Positions 21,050 to 33,519 of a DNA stretch of 64,000 bases are shown piece after piece. The position numbers and the translations under genes are program-made. Numbering within the stretch: position 1 is the stretch's first letter; each line of letters begins with the position of its first letter. Below the pieces are notes generated by a model. The model did no database searches. It was given only the letters and a program-made list of their open reading frames with translations, and was not told where the DNA came from. Location: the NCBI RefSeq assembly GCF_051106095.1, contig NC_135787.1, positions 171,887,001 through 171,951,000 of the forward strand, given 5' to 3'. Origin of the DNA: Pogona vitticeps (taxonomy: Eukaryota; Chordata; Lepidosauria; Squamata; Agamidae).

Positions 21050-22235
21050 TTTTGCATATTTATAAATGTGGACTGGGGAAGGGTTGTAGCTCAGCGGCAT
21101 GCAAGAGGCTTGATGTTAGGCTCCTGTATCTCCTGACTGTAGAACGTTGGAGAGCTGTTGCCAAAGTTTCTTGAGTGAGATGAACCCAGAATCCCTAAGC
21201 GGTCATGCTGATTGTGAGATATTTGGACATCAGCATCCAAAAACTCAACTCTGCCACCATATACTGTAAGTGGATAGGAATATGTAGTTAAACATTCAAA
21301 ATGCTTCACAAACACACTCCATTCTAATCCTTGTAACAACTTTTTGTAATGGATCAGTGTATGTAATACACACTCCACACACAATCTCGGCTGGTCCCTC
21401 TACCAGGAGGGATTGTGGGGAATTGAACTGCAGGAGCTCCAACTCACTGAGTCGCAGCATCTCTTAAAATCTCTATATGTGGAGGGGGAAACCTCATACA
21501 AAGGACCAAGGGAGAAAAAGTCATTTCAGAAATGTTGTAGTTCTGGCCTTCAAAGAGCCTGACAAAGGCTAATTTACCCATAGCTACAAATCGGCAGCAA
21601 ATCCCTTTCGTTCTGTGGCATAAGAACCCAGAAGTCCATGAAAGCAAAATGCAGAAGTACTGAGAGGAAGAGCAGTAGCATCAACCAAAACACTTTCTGG
21701 CTTGTTTGTTTGTTTGTTTTGTTAAGTTGCATTTAAAAAAAAAGAAGGGAGTCGCTTTCTATTACAGGCTGTTCTGGTAAGTATAAAAAGTCTCAGTGTT
21801 ACAAAATACAGTACAAAATACAGATCAGAGATTTTGAAATGTAATTGTAATTTAGGAAATTACTTTCTGTAAATAGAGTTGTTTCTCTTGTGTCCTGAGT
21901 TGAATATTAGATTATGAAATACATCTTGAACTTTAGACGTAGGTATTTATCTATACATCTGTCTGGTCTCCTTTAAAATTTTAGTTTGTTTAGAATAATT
22001 TTATTTGTAAACATTGCATCCTTGGTACAAAGGGTTTTGGAGATGTAGCTAGAATCGGGGAGAGAGAATATCAGTTTGAAGTCAGAGAACTTAAGAGAAC
22101 CCTGGGCGAAAACTTCTTTGTGGGCAGAAATCTACCCAGGAACCTAGTGGGATGGCAGTATATGTTGCAATGTCATTTTTATAAAACCACATCTATGCTT
22201 AACCTGCAGATATGTGTAAGCAGACCATCTGTAGG
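21050..22235. other. Intergenic stretch without named feature
   Basis: I see no LINE, SINE or gene signature here. It contains a short TTTG run near 21700. Confidence 0.5.
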
Positions 22236-22239
22236 TACC

Positions 22240-22317
22240 CAGTGTAGTATAATGAACAGAGTGACGTACCATGACCCAGGAAACCTGAGTTCAAATCCCT
22301 GTTCAGCCATGGAAACA

Positions 22318-22404
<87 letters not shown>

Positions 22405-22515
22405 TGTGTGTGTTGGTACTGGTAAAACCCACTCCTTACGTATCTAATTTCCAGTGAAAGCCTGTTAGCTTTGCTATAAATCAGTATAAATCGGTTCTGA
22501 CTTGCCAGCACATAG
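22240..22515 (+). mobile_element. Sauria-type SINE containing a TC/TG expansion
   Basis: The tRNA-like head (CCAGTGTAGTATAATGAACA, then CTGAGTTCAAATCCCTGTTC as B box) is followed by GCCATGGAAACACAC, the TC/TG array, GGTACTGGTAAAACCCACTC and an RTE-like tail (GACTTGCCAGCACATAGC). Confidence 0.7.
22321..22413. repeat. (TC)n(TG)n compound microsatellite
   Basis: About 33 TC units pass into 14 TG units, nested within the SINE. Confidence 0.97.
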
Positions 22516-22546
22516 CATCACAACCATATTTATTTGTGACAACCAT

Positions 22547-22674
22547 TTCTCAGTGGCTTAGGTATCTGGCTGTGGAGCCAGAGGTTGGGAGTTTGATTCC
22601 CCACTATGTCTCCTTGACTGGGGCTAGATTCAATGATCCATAGGGTCCCTTCCAGCTCTGCAGTTCTAAAATGG
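22547..22674 (+). mobile_element. tRNA-headed SINE with CR1-like tail
   Basis: CAGTGGCTTAGGTATCTGGC, GTTGGGAGTTTGATTCCCC (B box) and GATCCATAGGGTCCCTTCC with AGCTCTGCAGTTCTAAAA make a clean copy of the family. Confidence 0.85.
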
Positions 22675-23455
22675 TTTATTTGGTTGTAAGAGAGACAAAG
22701 ACAGAGACAGATAGAGACAGAGAGAATCTTTGTATGCTTCATTCCAAGAAAGCAAAACCTGATGTAAAACCACGAACCATTTGTGGCTCAGAAAACAGGG
22801 GTATGAGTTGTATTCCCCAAAACAGGCGACTCTTCCAGGCTTTGCAAGGCCATGATATCCTACCTTCCAACCCTATTAGCCTATGTACGGGAGGAATGTA
22901 GTCTGTGATCACCCAGATTGGTTTGTGGCTAGCAAAGACAGGAAGGACTAGGGGGCACCACAGCAAAGAACAAGGAGGAAAGCAAGCATAATGTGAGTCA
23001 GAGCAGCATGCTGCCTTGTGTCCCATGCCAGAGTGGAAGGAGGAAACACGTCAGCAGATCTTCATCAAAGGCAAATTATTTCCAGTTCCTGATGTTAAGA
23101 TTCATTCCATCCCAAATGAGACACATGTGAGAATTGTTGGTTAAATCCCCTACAGGGTTTGAAACCGGTTGACCAATCCCATTAGATTCATAGTTTCACA
23201 GTCCCTGCTAGAGTTGAAACAAGGACAGAAGAATTAAGTCTAGATTAGATCAGTTGAGAATGTTGGTATTTGAGTCTCTCTCACACCATTTCCCCCCACA
23301 AATCCTGTAGTTGGAAGTAGTTTCTGAGCTACTGTGAAGCACCAGATTGTTTCATAAAATAAATACTTGAAACATGAATGGAAGGGTCAGGCAAGAAATG
23401 GCAAGAGATGTTCATCATTTTACCCTGTGCTAAATGACAAATTCTTGTCATCCAA

Positions 23456-23578
23456 GCTACCAACATGAATTTAACCCAACTCCAGGAGGCAGTGGAAGAC
23501 AAGAGGACCTGGCGTGCTCTGGTCCATGGGGTCACAAAGAGTCGGACACGACTTAACAACTAAACAACAACAACAAAT
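23456..23578 (+). mobile_element. BovB 3' tail, severely 5'-truncated
   Basis: The translation reads NMNLTQLQEAVEDKRTWRAL VHGVTKSRT in pieces, and ends ACACGACTTAACAACTAAAC with a CAA tail. The 122-bp length shows strong 5' truncation. Confidence 0.85.
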
Positions 23579-24013
23579 GACAAATTCTAGGATTTTATGG
23601 GATTTATAAGATGCTTAAAGGAATTTAACAAGTGAAACACAGGGATATCTGTGCCCTCTCATATTAAAATAAATCCCAGAATTACTATTTTAAAGTTATA
23701 TTCATATTCTATATTGATTCACAGAGACATTTTTCTTTTTTTCATTGAAAATGTATGTATAATAGCTCACACAAATCCTCTGTATGCACTAGATATATGC
23801 AGGATTTCTATCAAGATAGCTGAGCTAGCCTTTGATACACATGGTTATAGAGCTTTTTCCATCTGTGCCTACCAATTTTTTATCTGGGACTAGAGCCAAA
23901 GTGAAGTAAATGATTCAAAATCTGCTGGTAACTTCCCATTTTTTTAAAAAAAAAAATCTAAAATCTTTCCCTGGTTTCCACTGATTTTCTACACTGTAGA
24001 AGATGCTCTCTGG

Positions 24014-24145
24014 CAGTGGTTTTTCAATCTTGGGTCCCCAGATGTTCACACACCTCCCAGAAGCCTTCACCACCAGCTGTGCTAGCCAGGATTTTTGGGA
24101 GTTGTTGTCCAGGAACATCTGGGGATACAAGGTTGGGAACCACTG
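24014..24145. mobile_element. hAT foldback MITE (136-bp family)
   Basis: It runs from CAGTGGTTTTTCAATCTTGG to GGTTGGGAACCACTG, with self-complementary halves. The flanking octamers CTCTCTGG and CTCTAGGG match at 6 of 8. Directly right, 24154-24220 looks like half of another such element. Confidence 0.75.
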
Positions 24146-24269
24146 CTCTAGGGCAGGGCTGGTAAACTTTTGGCAGTCCAGATGTTTTGGACTTCAGCTC
24201 CCAGAATCTGCTCCTGAGGTCAGAAGTGGCAGCAGTGGGTAGATATGTAGAGATGGGCATTTTGACTTA

Positions 24270-25220
24270 ACATTCTAAAACTTGTAACCGGAGAAGCTGT
24301 GGGATGGTGAAACAAACCACCTCACAGAGTGGAGAACTACCTTTCCCTCAGGAGCAGCAGAGTTTGGACGGCCATCTGTGACTGAGGTTGGGTGGCCTGG
24401 CAGGTTTCCTCCATCCTAGGCTTTGTGAACTCCAGACTCTCGTTGTTGCTCGAACTAGCCTTTATTAGGGTCAGGGAGTCAAGTACCCCATCAGGTTAGG
24501 TGCCTTGATCCCTCTGTCTCAACAGTCCAGGGGGGACAAAGTTTCCTTCACCAGCCCCCTGTTGCTTACTGTCCTTAATGGAATCTCAGGTCCCTTCGCT
24601 GATCCACCAACATCCTCAGCCCAGCATTGGGACTGAGTTCTCTGCACTGACCCCAGCCAGCCAATGCACTTCTGGGAGGACTAGCAACACCAGGTTGATG
24701 AAGGTCCCCCTTGTCCCAGCAACTCTTCCTGCTCAGTGCTACTGCCACTGTTGGTGCCACTTTCTCCTCCAGTGTCACTTCTGGACAGCTGTGGGTCTCC
24801 TGGGTTGTAGCTTGGTCGGGCAGTGGGGCTTAGGGAGGGAAACAATGGATCCTCCCCCTCCTTGTCGAAGCTGACCCATTCACTGGCTCAGAGGTCCTAA
24901 AGCAGCAGAAGCCAGTTCTTGCCCAGGTCACAGACGACTGGAGGGGTCTCCGGCCAGTCCCCCAACCACATGTCCCATTACAGTGACAAGCTGTCCCCCC
25001 ATCCTCATCCTCCTCTCCCTTTAAGCCCAATGCCTGCCATTCTGGACCCACCATGGCCTGACTCACCAGGTGTGGCTCATTACCTGCCAAATTCCCACCT
25101 GGGGATTGCTCTTGCTTTCCACCCTGCCAATGGGGTCTCCAGGTGGTCCACTGGGGCCAGCCAAAGCATCCCCTTCACACCACCCTTCAATGATGCAATA
25201 CTTCCATCCTACAATATAGA
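24270..25220. other. GC-rich, CpG-poor unidentified segment
   Basis: Its base composition differs from the neighbours (long CCC/CTT-rich stretches, few CpG), suggesting an old inserted sequence. No open frame here has a recognisable domain, and I could not define its ends or family. Confidence 0.35.
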
Positions 25221-25223
25221 TCC

Positions 25224-25278
25224 TATATTGAATGGGGGTTGGACTAGATGACCTTCAGGTTACCTTTCAGCTCTTAAA
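25224..25278 (+). mobile_element. CR1 3' end fragment
   Basis: GGGGGTTGGACTAGATGACC and the following TTCAGGTTACC...CAGCTC match the conserved CR1 3' terminus. Confidence 0.7.
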
Positions 25279-25279
25279 A

Positions 25280-26730
25280 TCAGTGACCATAGCTTGTGCT
25301 TCCTCAAACTGAACATACAGAGGCTTCACACATTTCATTTCATTATCTTGAGAATGAAGTATACATGTGCTAATCTTCATCTTCTTAACCTGACTGCAAT
25401 ATGTATAGACTTTAGATGCATATTGAGACAGAAGCATTTATATATTAGTGATAAATATGAGCTAAGATACTTCATGAAGGCAACCAGAAAGACAGCATGA
25501 AATATTCTTTTGTTCTAATGCAAAACACAGAAATATGCAGCTGCTGTCAAGAAACTGATTGTGCTGAGAGCATTGGACCTTCCCAGCGCTTTGCAGAGCT
25601 GAGAGAACGCACCAATATCAATAAGGATTCAAGTGAGTGCAGATGAAAGAAAGCTTTTTGATCATGGAAAGAAGGGGGAGGGAAATCAATCATCAAGTTA
25701 GAGTTTGGTGTAATTACGTGGAAGAAACATGACAGGATCTCCTAATGTTTTATTTTCCTTTTCTGCAAATGTTGGGAGGCTATGAACGTGCATAGATCAG
25801 AAGTACCAGGAGATTTATCTTTTATTCTGTTCAGTGTTTCTCAGTCTAATGTGTCCTGCTCATATTGTCGTAAGCTACTATAGTTGTGTCAGAGTCCAGA
25901 GGACTCCTTGATACAGTGGGGGGAGGGTGAACAGGACTTATCTTTTGAAGTGAAATGTGTGTATTGCCCTCGGATGGACTGAGAATGTCTTAAAGCCAAA
26001 ATCATCAATGGGACTTACAGCCAAATAAGTGTGTATAGGACTGTAGTCTGAAAGATCTATTACACACAATTCCAGTGATGTACTTTTTAAAATCTTCATT
26101 CAAAAAATGATCAAACGGGACCACTATTTCCACCTACCTAGCCTGCAGAAATGACAGCAACTACAGAACTAGAGACTAGGGCTGTGCTACTTGGGTGTTT
26201 TTTTTAAAATCCCAACTCCCAGAATTCCCCAGATAGAATTCCAGGAATTGCTGCCTATAAACACACATCTGCAGATACCTGCACATGTCTACAGTTCACT
26301 CACCTAGAACAGGCTCTCTTGGGCTGACTTCCCTTAAAAATAAAAAAACACCAAGCTGACCCAGTGCTTCTTGAGAGGCCTAGGCCTTTGTAAACAGTGT
26401 GGTTTTGCTTATTGTGCTCTTTATATGGCAGCCCTAAAGAATTATGGCCTCCTAAGAAGTACTTGGGCCGTTTCTTTTGTCACAAGAAGTAGTTCCGAGA
26501 TGGCCTGGAAGAGAGGGCCTGTGACAGATGAATGAAATGTAGGGGTCTGTTGGTTTGTGCCTATGGGCAGGATCTCCCCGACTTCAGCCTAGGGAATTAT
26601 TCGAGAATTTTGAGAGTTGGAGCCACTACCAGCCCTATGAATGGCACAACCCAGTGGGGACGCACTGCGACATGGGGATGGAAGGGAAGGACTGAACAAA
26701 GGGTGGGAAATATGCCCTCCCTCTTAATAG
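25280..26730. other. Intergenic stretch, little recognisable
   Basis: Only a short piece at about 26205-26250 (CCCAACTCCCAGAATTCCCC) resembles a foldback MITE half. The remainder shows nothing I can name. Confidence 0.5.
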
Positions 26731-26734
26731 CGGG

Positions 26735-27004
26735 GATTTTGGCGAATCTTTGGGTCTGAGTCCCAAGTCAAAGCCCAAGACTTTGGTACCCAATCTGAAT
26801 CTTTGGTTGCAAGTCCTGAGTCCCAAGGCCCAAGTCTGAGTCCCTGTTCCCACCCCCAGAAAAAAAAGGGAGGAGTGGGTCGGTTCCAAGTCACAAATCG
26901 AGTCCAAGTCATTGGGGGGGAGGGAAGTCAAGCCCAAGTCAAGTCACTGGTGTGACTTAATTCTGACAAGACAGTGAGTCCCACGACTTGAGTCCCCATC
27001 CCTG
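26735..27004. repeat. AAGTC-rich degenerate repeat, probably a DNA-transposon interior
   Basis: There are at least eight imperfect copies of motifs like GAGTCCCAAGTC or CAAGTCAAGTC over 270 bp. The right edge (GACTTGAGTCCCCATCCCTG) looks like a transposon terminus, but no matching left end was found. Confidence 0.5.
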
Positions 27005-27186
27005 GTCAATAATGGGAGCACCAGAGAGCAGAACAGGAGTCCAGCAAATCTGGAGGGACAACCTACTCCCCATTTTTGAGTTAAATCCATTTTCATTAGT
27101 GTTGCTACTTGGGATAAAACCACAGTAATCAATATGTTTAGTACTCTTTTTTTTTTTTTTAAGGAGTGCTTTCTTGTGTAACGCAC

Positions 27187-27303
27187 CTGGAAGTTGAGTC
27201 ATGGCAACTGGACTTCTTTTTTGTTAGGTTGAAACATTTCGCAACTCGTCCATCATTTCAACCTAACAAGAAAGAAGTCCAGTTGCCATGACTCAGCTTC
27301 CAG
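27187..27303. repeat. Near-perfect 48-bp inverted repeat (hairpin)
   Basis: The left arm 27187-27234 and right arm 27256-27303 are complementary at 46 of 48 positions, with a 21-nt loop. The arms contain GAGTCATGGCAACTGGACTT. It looks like a foldback MITE or terminal inverted repeat pair. Confidence 0.85.
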
Positions 27304-29480
27304 ATAGCCTCACCTAGATGACTGAGAATCTTCACAGATATAGCTTGTGTAATCCAAGTTGTCTGTCATAACACAATCGTGTATCTTGTATTTAGAATAC
27401 TTGTTCATTTGAAGATAAACAGGGTCATAATTTGCAAGTTTGATTGCTTAGCCATGAGTCCTCGGGGAAATCCTGTTGCGGAAGGGGAAACAGCTTAAGA
27501 GAAGGAAATAGACTTTCCCTTACTTTAACAGACTTAAAGCCTGACTTGCCCATTTCTCCCTGAAAGCAAAAAAATCAAATAGTTAAGGAAGCTGGTTATG
27601 AAACTTTTTATAGCTTGTCCATGAGACTTGTTTATTCATCTTTGCAAGTGTAATGTTTGAAGAACATTCAAGAGCTCTTTGCTACAGCAGGATCTGAAAG
27701 CTAACCTTCCCTGGCTTTGTTGGCATCCATCCTCCTCTGAATGATACAGAGTGCAAGTGGCTCTCAAGAGAAGCAGCCACGATCAGATGCTTACCTCTGT
27801 CTGAATGAGTCCTGACAACACCCAGGCCACAACACCTGGGTCTGACAAAAGTCTCCACTCTCAGAACCAGGCATTTGGGTCTGCATGGCACTGAAGAACA
27901 CCTGGATAGCTGTCTTGCTTTGAGGGTGCCATACGAAGAAGATATCAAGGAAGTGGGTAGTCCAGGGAGCTCTTCCAGATGCTGTCTCTCTCAGTAGCAT
28001 TTATGGGGGAGCTTGGAATGCTACACAGTTTCTATGCATGGCTAGAAGACTTGAGCATCTGCCATGATGCCTCTTGATTCCCTTGCAATGGAGGGAGTGT
28101 GTGGTTCAACATCCCTCCTAATCTACCACCTGAACACCTAGATTCATTGCTCCAGTTTGTTGGCATTTTTCTTTAAGTGTTGTGTCCAGAACTGCCTCAT
28201 GGTAGGGCCTAATTCTGGTCAACATAAGCAGAAGCTTCTTTAAGCTTCGTATATGAAAATGCCCTTACAAATCTGAGGTTGGACAATGAAGAATTGACAC
28301 AATGGCCAAAATCCTCTTACCTGCTTATAATTGCATATAACAAATGGCTTTACTCTTTGAGTTGTCTTGAGTTAAGAAATCACCATGGATCCTATCTTTT
28401 GCATACTGACTCAGTGTGGAACTCATGATATCTATGGTGATTTCTTACCTTGATGCTTTCACATATGTATAGCTACACAAAAGGATTTTTGTTGATACAT
28501 ATTCTACTTCTTTTGAAAGCCGTCACGTTAGTCTGTCTGAGGAAAGACAGGAGGAAAAAACCCACAGCCTTGTGGTACCTTAGAAATTCTTTATGGCATG
28601 AAGCTTTCATGGAGCATGTGATGCATCTAATGAAGTAGACACTTGTGAAAGATTACCGACATTATTAGCGCCATACTAAATCTATTAGTGTTTAAAGTCC
28701 ACAAGACTCTTTACTGAGTAATTTGCCAGATGCGTTACTGAAACAGAAGGCTGCTTTTTGTAGTTGAGTGCTTCAATAATCAGAGATATGCTTAGATGGT
28801 GATGGAAGTTTCAGTTCAATGTATCTGAAAATGGAGAAGGCTATCTTGAGATAACATACCCCATATAATAAAAAGAAGCCTCTGCATCTAAGCAAATCTA
28901 TGCAGAACACAAGTTCATTTGATTACATTGTTTCCATATTTGATTGCAAAGGAGACTTTAACCCCCATTTATATAAACAGTCAAAGAGGGCAGTTAAAAG
29001 CTTCCAAAGGCTTATCATGTACAGTTAGTTCTGTACACATAAAAGGCAGGAATAGAAAATGTATGGAGTTTTTCCACCCTCTTTCTTTTTCCATAGATAA
29101 GTGCTGTTGCACTATGTAAAAATAGCATTTGGTCTTCATTTTAATGGGGAGGCTAACATTACAAATGGAAGCCAATTATACTTAATGGCACAAAAATATG
29201 TCCTAAATGGGAAGAGAATGAAATGATGATCACAACCTGTATAGCTGGCTTTGTAGTTTGTGCTCCATCTGCCAAGTGGAAGATCAACAAAGACCAAGAG
29301 CTTAATCTATACAGTGGAAATTACATATGTATTAGAAGCACCTTTGGTCCCACTTTGAGTCTCCATGTGGACACCTGGTTACAGTAAGCAAAGAGAATGC
29401 TGTTAGGAGAGCTAAAAGAAGAGGGGGTAACAGAGTTGTTGCAAAATCCCATCTTAAATAAGTGTTATGTGCCTTAGAAC
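27304..29480. other. Intergenic stretch; one degraded repeat
   Basis: At 28505-28640 a degraded piece (GTCACGTTAGTCTGTCTGAG, ATGAAGCTTTCATGGAGC) resembles Penelope-like family 2. Otherwise I see no named element, and its open frames carry no domain signature. Confidence 0.5.
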
Positions 29481-29580
29481 AGGGTTGAGAAACCTGTGGT
29501 TCTCCTGGTGTTTTCAGACTACAACTTCCATCATCCCTGACCATTGTGGTCATGCAGGCTGGGATTTTGTCCCATTGTTT
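29481..29580. mobile_element. Foldback hAT-like fragment
   Basis: CAGGGTTGAGAAACCTGTGG and CTACAACTTCCATCATCCCT are the left half of a common hAT-like MITE; the right half is lost or degraded. Confidence 0.45.
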
Positions 29581-30553
29581 GATCCAATCTGGGAGGCTGG
29601 TTCCCTCTTATTCCCAGCAACCATATAATATATGGACCATCACAAACTAGCCCATCATTGATGCCTGCCTGCCTGTGCCTTTTTGGCTCTCTGTTGGTGG
29701 CTTTTTCTCTTTTCTCTTTTGGTGCAGGTAGGGTTGTTTTGTTTTGGTTCGGTCCCAGAAGGTGTGAGTACTGGGAATGAACTAAGGTGGCTGGCTTAAG
29801 CTGTCTGCTTAAGCTGCTTCATGATATTGGGAAATAGAAAACTTCTGCTCTTCTGTGGAGTGGGGAAGGGGAGAGACAGGAAACAAAGGTGTGCTTTTAA
29901 AGCCTTGCAAAGCAGCATGCCTTTTAGATTTGTTTTGATTGAAAGCTTCTTCCTAGAATAAGAAAGTGGCAGGAAGCAACAAGGAGGGGGATTTTTAAAA
30001 TTATTTTTTTCCCCCTGGTTTCCTCCTTTCTGTTTAAAGGGAGGAAGGGCCAAATAGGGTTGCTTGAATTGCCGTGTGGTTCCCTGACCTGAAACCATCT
30101 GATCCTTGCATCTGAATGCAAGGATCACACCAAATTTATTATTTATTTATTTTATTCATTCAATTTATGCCCCGCCTCCCCTAGACAGCGTACTACACCT
30201 CTCTGTAACCTGAAGTGACCTTACTTAGTCTGCTCCATCCTGCTTTGATTTGCCTGTCTAGTCACACACAAATGTTTGTGCATAACACAGTCTCTCTGAA
30301 AGATAAGGCATAAATAACTGTGTTGAGTGGCCCCAAGTACATACTTTTGCTGAAGTACGCAAGAAGTACCATTTCGATTCGGCCAAGGTTCACTGAGTTA
30401 AGTGTTCTTTGGAAGAATCCCAGTAACAGCAAATGCTTGCTTTCCAACAAGAAAATTGGCCAGTAGTCCATTGATGAGCTATAGATACGTTAGGAAAAGG
30501 ATTGGTGCCCATTAGTAGAACATACGCTTTGCATGCATGTGTTCAACCCACTA

Positions 30554-30753
30554 GAGGCACTCCTCACTTAATGACTGAGTTCTGTTCCTACGACTAGGTT
30601 GTTAAGTGAACAGGTCAATTGAGGAGCAAGAGCAGTGTATAAAGGAATAATAATCAGATGTCACTGAGAAGGGCATGGTGAAGACATGGGTCGTAAAGGG
30701 TTGTAAATCCAAGCAGTCATTAAACAGGTAGGTTGTTAAGTGAGGAGTACCTG
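30554..30753. mobile_element. Tigger-like MITE
   Basis: The left end GAGGCACTCCTCACTTAATG and the right end GTTAAGTGAGGAGTACCTG are inverted repeats. A TA precedes the left end; the right duplication is not preserved. Confidence 0.65.
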
Positions 30754-30860
30754 AATTTAAAAGATGATGTGCTGGATCTTTGCCTGAGACACTGGTGAGC
30801 TGGTACCACTGAAAAAGTAGTTAATACTGAATACATGGACAAACAGTCTGATATGATTAT

Positions 30861-30861
30861 T

Positions 30862-30900
<39 letters not shown>

Positions 30901-30960
30901 TAATTAATTAATTAAATGTTTATCCTGCCAATCCAAAGACTTTAAGGCAGCGTGCATGGC
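30861..30960. repeat. (AATC)n(AATT)n microsatellite beside an L2-like tail
   Basis: About ten AATC units pass into AATT, followed by TGTTTATCCTGCCAATCC, resembling the complement of an L2 3' end. Confidence 0.8.
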
Positions 30961-31075
30961 TTTTCTGCTGCTCATTTTATCATCTAGATGTCCCTATAAA
31001 GTAGGTCAAGCTGGAATTGAGTAACTGCCACCAACTTAATAAAGTATGCCAAGTCCCATTCCAGTACTCTCTAAC

Positions 31076-31199
31076 CAGTGCTTCCCAAACTTGGGTCCCC
31101 AGATGTTCTTGGACTACTACTCTCAGCTAGCTACAACTCTAGCTAGCACAGTGAAGAACGTATCAAGAACATATGGGGAATCAAGTTTGAGAACCACTG
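31076..31199. mobile_element. hAT foldback MITE (136-bp family), diverged
   Basis: It runs from CAGTGCTTCCCAAACTTGGG to GTTTGAGAACCACTG, with CCAGATGTTCTTGGACTACT near the left end. Confidence 0.65.
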
Positions 31200-32060
31200 C
31201 TCTTACTGTTCTATTGCACTGGCAGCATCCAGTGTTCCACCATCTATTATGATTTGCTATTTTCCCATGAGGAAATGGGAATCCTGTCTTCCCTGATTTT
31301 ACTCCTGATCCTTAAAAGCAACAGTAACACCCTCTTCTAAAACAAAACAAAACAAGCAAAAACAGAATGAGATGAGAATATTCAAGAAATACAGGATTCA
31401 TTTGTCCAAGTCCTGTTTGACAGCTAGGTGTTTGTAATTTACATTGTGGATACTCTCAGAAATGTCCTGAGGTCAAAGGATCATTTATTTCATTGCATGA
31501 AAACATCTCCATTAATTTTAATTGGAGCTGCACAAACAGAATCCCTGTACACCCGTCCGGAAATAACCCAGAATCATGTACAAAGCGATCAAGGCAGATG
31601 GCAGGGATGCTTTATGGTAGTGCTCAGCTGACTATGACAAATGCCACTTTCAAACATCCCATTCATAATGTGTGTTTTTTTTAACCTTGGAGAGACATGA
31701 CACCATCTTCCTGGGTTTTGCTGTCGTTTTGACAGCAACATAATGTCACAACATCCATTCTGAAAAATCATTTGTAATTTTCAATAATCTGTAAGTTTCA
31801 ATCTTGTTTCCTTGTACACTTTTGTACCCAGAGCTTAGGAAAAGTTACAAATTAAGTTCTAGGGTTTCCAATAAAAATTTGGTACATAAGGATGTTTAGA
31901 AATGCCAAATTAAAGCAGAGCTTGAAATACTAGCTCACATTATTCATTTTTGTCATTAGCCATTAGTGAAGTCCAAAAGGGCAAAGTTACTTTCTTAGTC
32001 TACAGCTTCCAGAAAACCGCAAACAGATTTGCCCATCTCAAGTAAAAATTAATTCATCAT
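31200..32060. other. Intergenic stretch without named feature
   Basis: This AT-rich DNA has no element or gene that I can name. Confidence 0.5.
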
Positions 32061-32062
32061 TG

Positions 32063-33431
32063 AGAACAGGAGAAGTCCCCTCAGACTGGAGGAAGGCAAA
32101 TGTTGACCCTATCTTCAAAAAGGGGGAAAAAGAAGACCCAAATAATTATTGCCCAGTCAGCCTGACATCAATTCCCAGAAAAATTCTAACATGGGTTTCT
32201 CAAAAACAAGTCATGCCAGACTAATCTGATCTTTTTTATTGGTAGAGTTACAGGCTTGATAGATGAAGGGAATGCCTTGGATGTAGCATATCTTGATTTC
32301 AGTAAGGCCTTTGACAAAGTTCCCCATGATGTTCTTGCAAGGAAGCTAGTAAAATGTGGGCTAGACAGTGCTACTGTTCGGTGGATTTGTAATTGGTTGA
32401 CTGACCGAACCCAAAGGATACTCACCAATGGCTTCTCTTCATCCTGGAGAGAGGTAACTAGTGGGGTGCCTCAGGGTTCTGTTCTAGGCCCTGTGCTATT
32501 CAACATCTTTATCAGTGACTTGGATGAAGGAATAGAGAGTATACTGATTAATTTTGCAGATGATACCAAATTGGGAGGGGTTGCTAATTCTCCAGAGGAC
32601 AGGATTAAAATTCAAAATGACCTTGACAGATTAGAATCCTGAGCCAAAACTAACAAAATGAATTTCAACAGTGAAAAATGTAAGGTCCTACACCTAGGCA
32701 GGAAAAATGAACTGCACAGATACAGGATGGAAGACACCTGGCTAGACAACAGTACCTGTGAAAAGGATCTAGGAGTCTTGGTAGACCACAAACTGAACAT
32801 GAGTTAGCAGTGTGATGCGGCTGCCAAGAAAGCCAATGCAATTCTTGTTTGCATCAATAGGAGTATAGTGTCTAGATCAAGGGAAGTGACAGTACCACTC
32901 TATTCTGCTTTGGTCAGACCTCACCTGGAGTATTGTGTCCAGTTCTGGGCACCACAATTCAAGAAGGATGTTGACAACTTGGAAAGTGTCCAGAGGAGGG
33001 TGACCAAAATGGTCAAAGGTCTGGAAGCAATGTCCTACGAGGAGCGGCTTAGGGAATTGGGAATGTTTAGCCTTACAAAAAGATGGTTAAAAGGGGACAT
33101 GATAGCCATGTTTAAATATTTGAAGGGATGTCATGTCAAGGAAGGGACAGGTTTGTTTTCCATGGCTCCAGACACTAGGACAAGGAGCAATGACTTCAAA
33201 CGACAGGAAAAGAGATTCTACCTGAATCTCAAGAAGAACTTCCTGAGAGTCAGAGCTGGTCGGCAGTGGAATATGCTGCCTCGGAGTGTGGTGAAGTCTC
33301 CTTCTTTGGAGGTGTTTTAAGCAGAGGCTCGATGGCCATCTGTCGGGAGTGCTTTGATGGAGTTCCTGCATGGCACGGGGTTGGACTCGATGGCCCCTGT
33401 GGTCTCTTCCAACTCTGTGATTCTGTGATTG
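32063..33431 (+). mobile_element. CR1 LINE, 5'-truncated, RT domain and 3' end
   Basis: The translation gives [40 protein letters not shown], the catalytic FADD (32553-32564), and then RPHLEYCVQFWAPQFKKDVD and LERVQRR-like sequence, the standard CR1 order. Frames at 32256-32642 (128 codons) and 32868-33320 (150 codons) are separated by in-frame stops, so it is inactive. The 3' end GGGGTTGGACTCGATGGCCC followed by TTCTGTGATTCTGTGATTG is diagnostic of CR1. Confidence 0.93.
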
Positions 33432-33519
33432 TTAAGATCAGTTATAAAGAGTCTTTATGTTAATTACAATCGAAATAAACCAAAGCCAGTCTGCAAATCA
33501 GAGTGCCTGTTCCACACAA

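Noticed and set aside
22179-22511. Frames with Arg-Glu or Ser-Leu repeats
   Set aside because: They are read from the TC/TG microsatellite.
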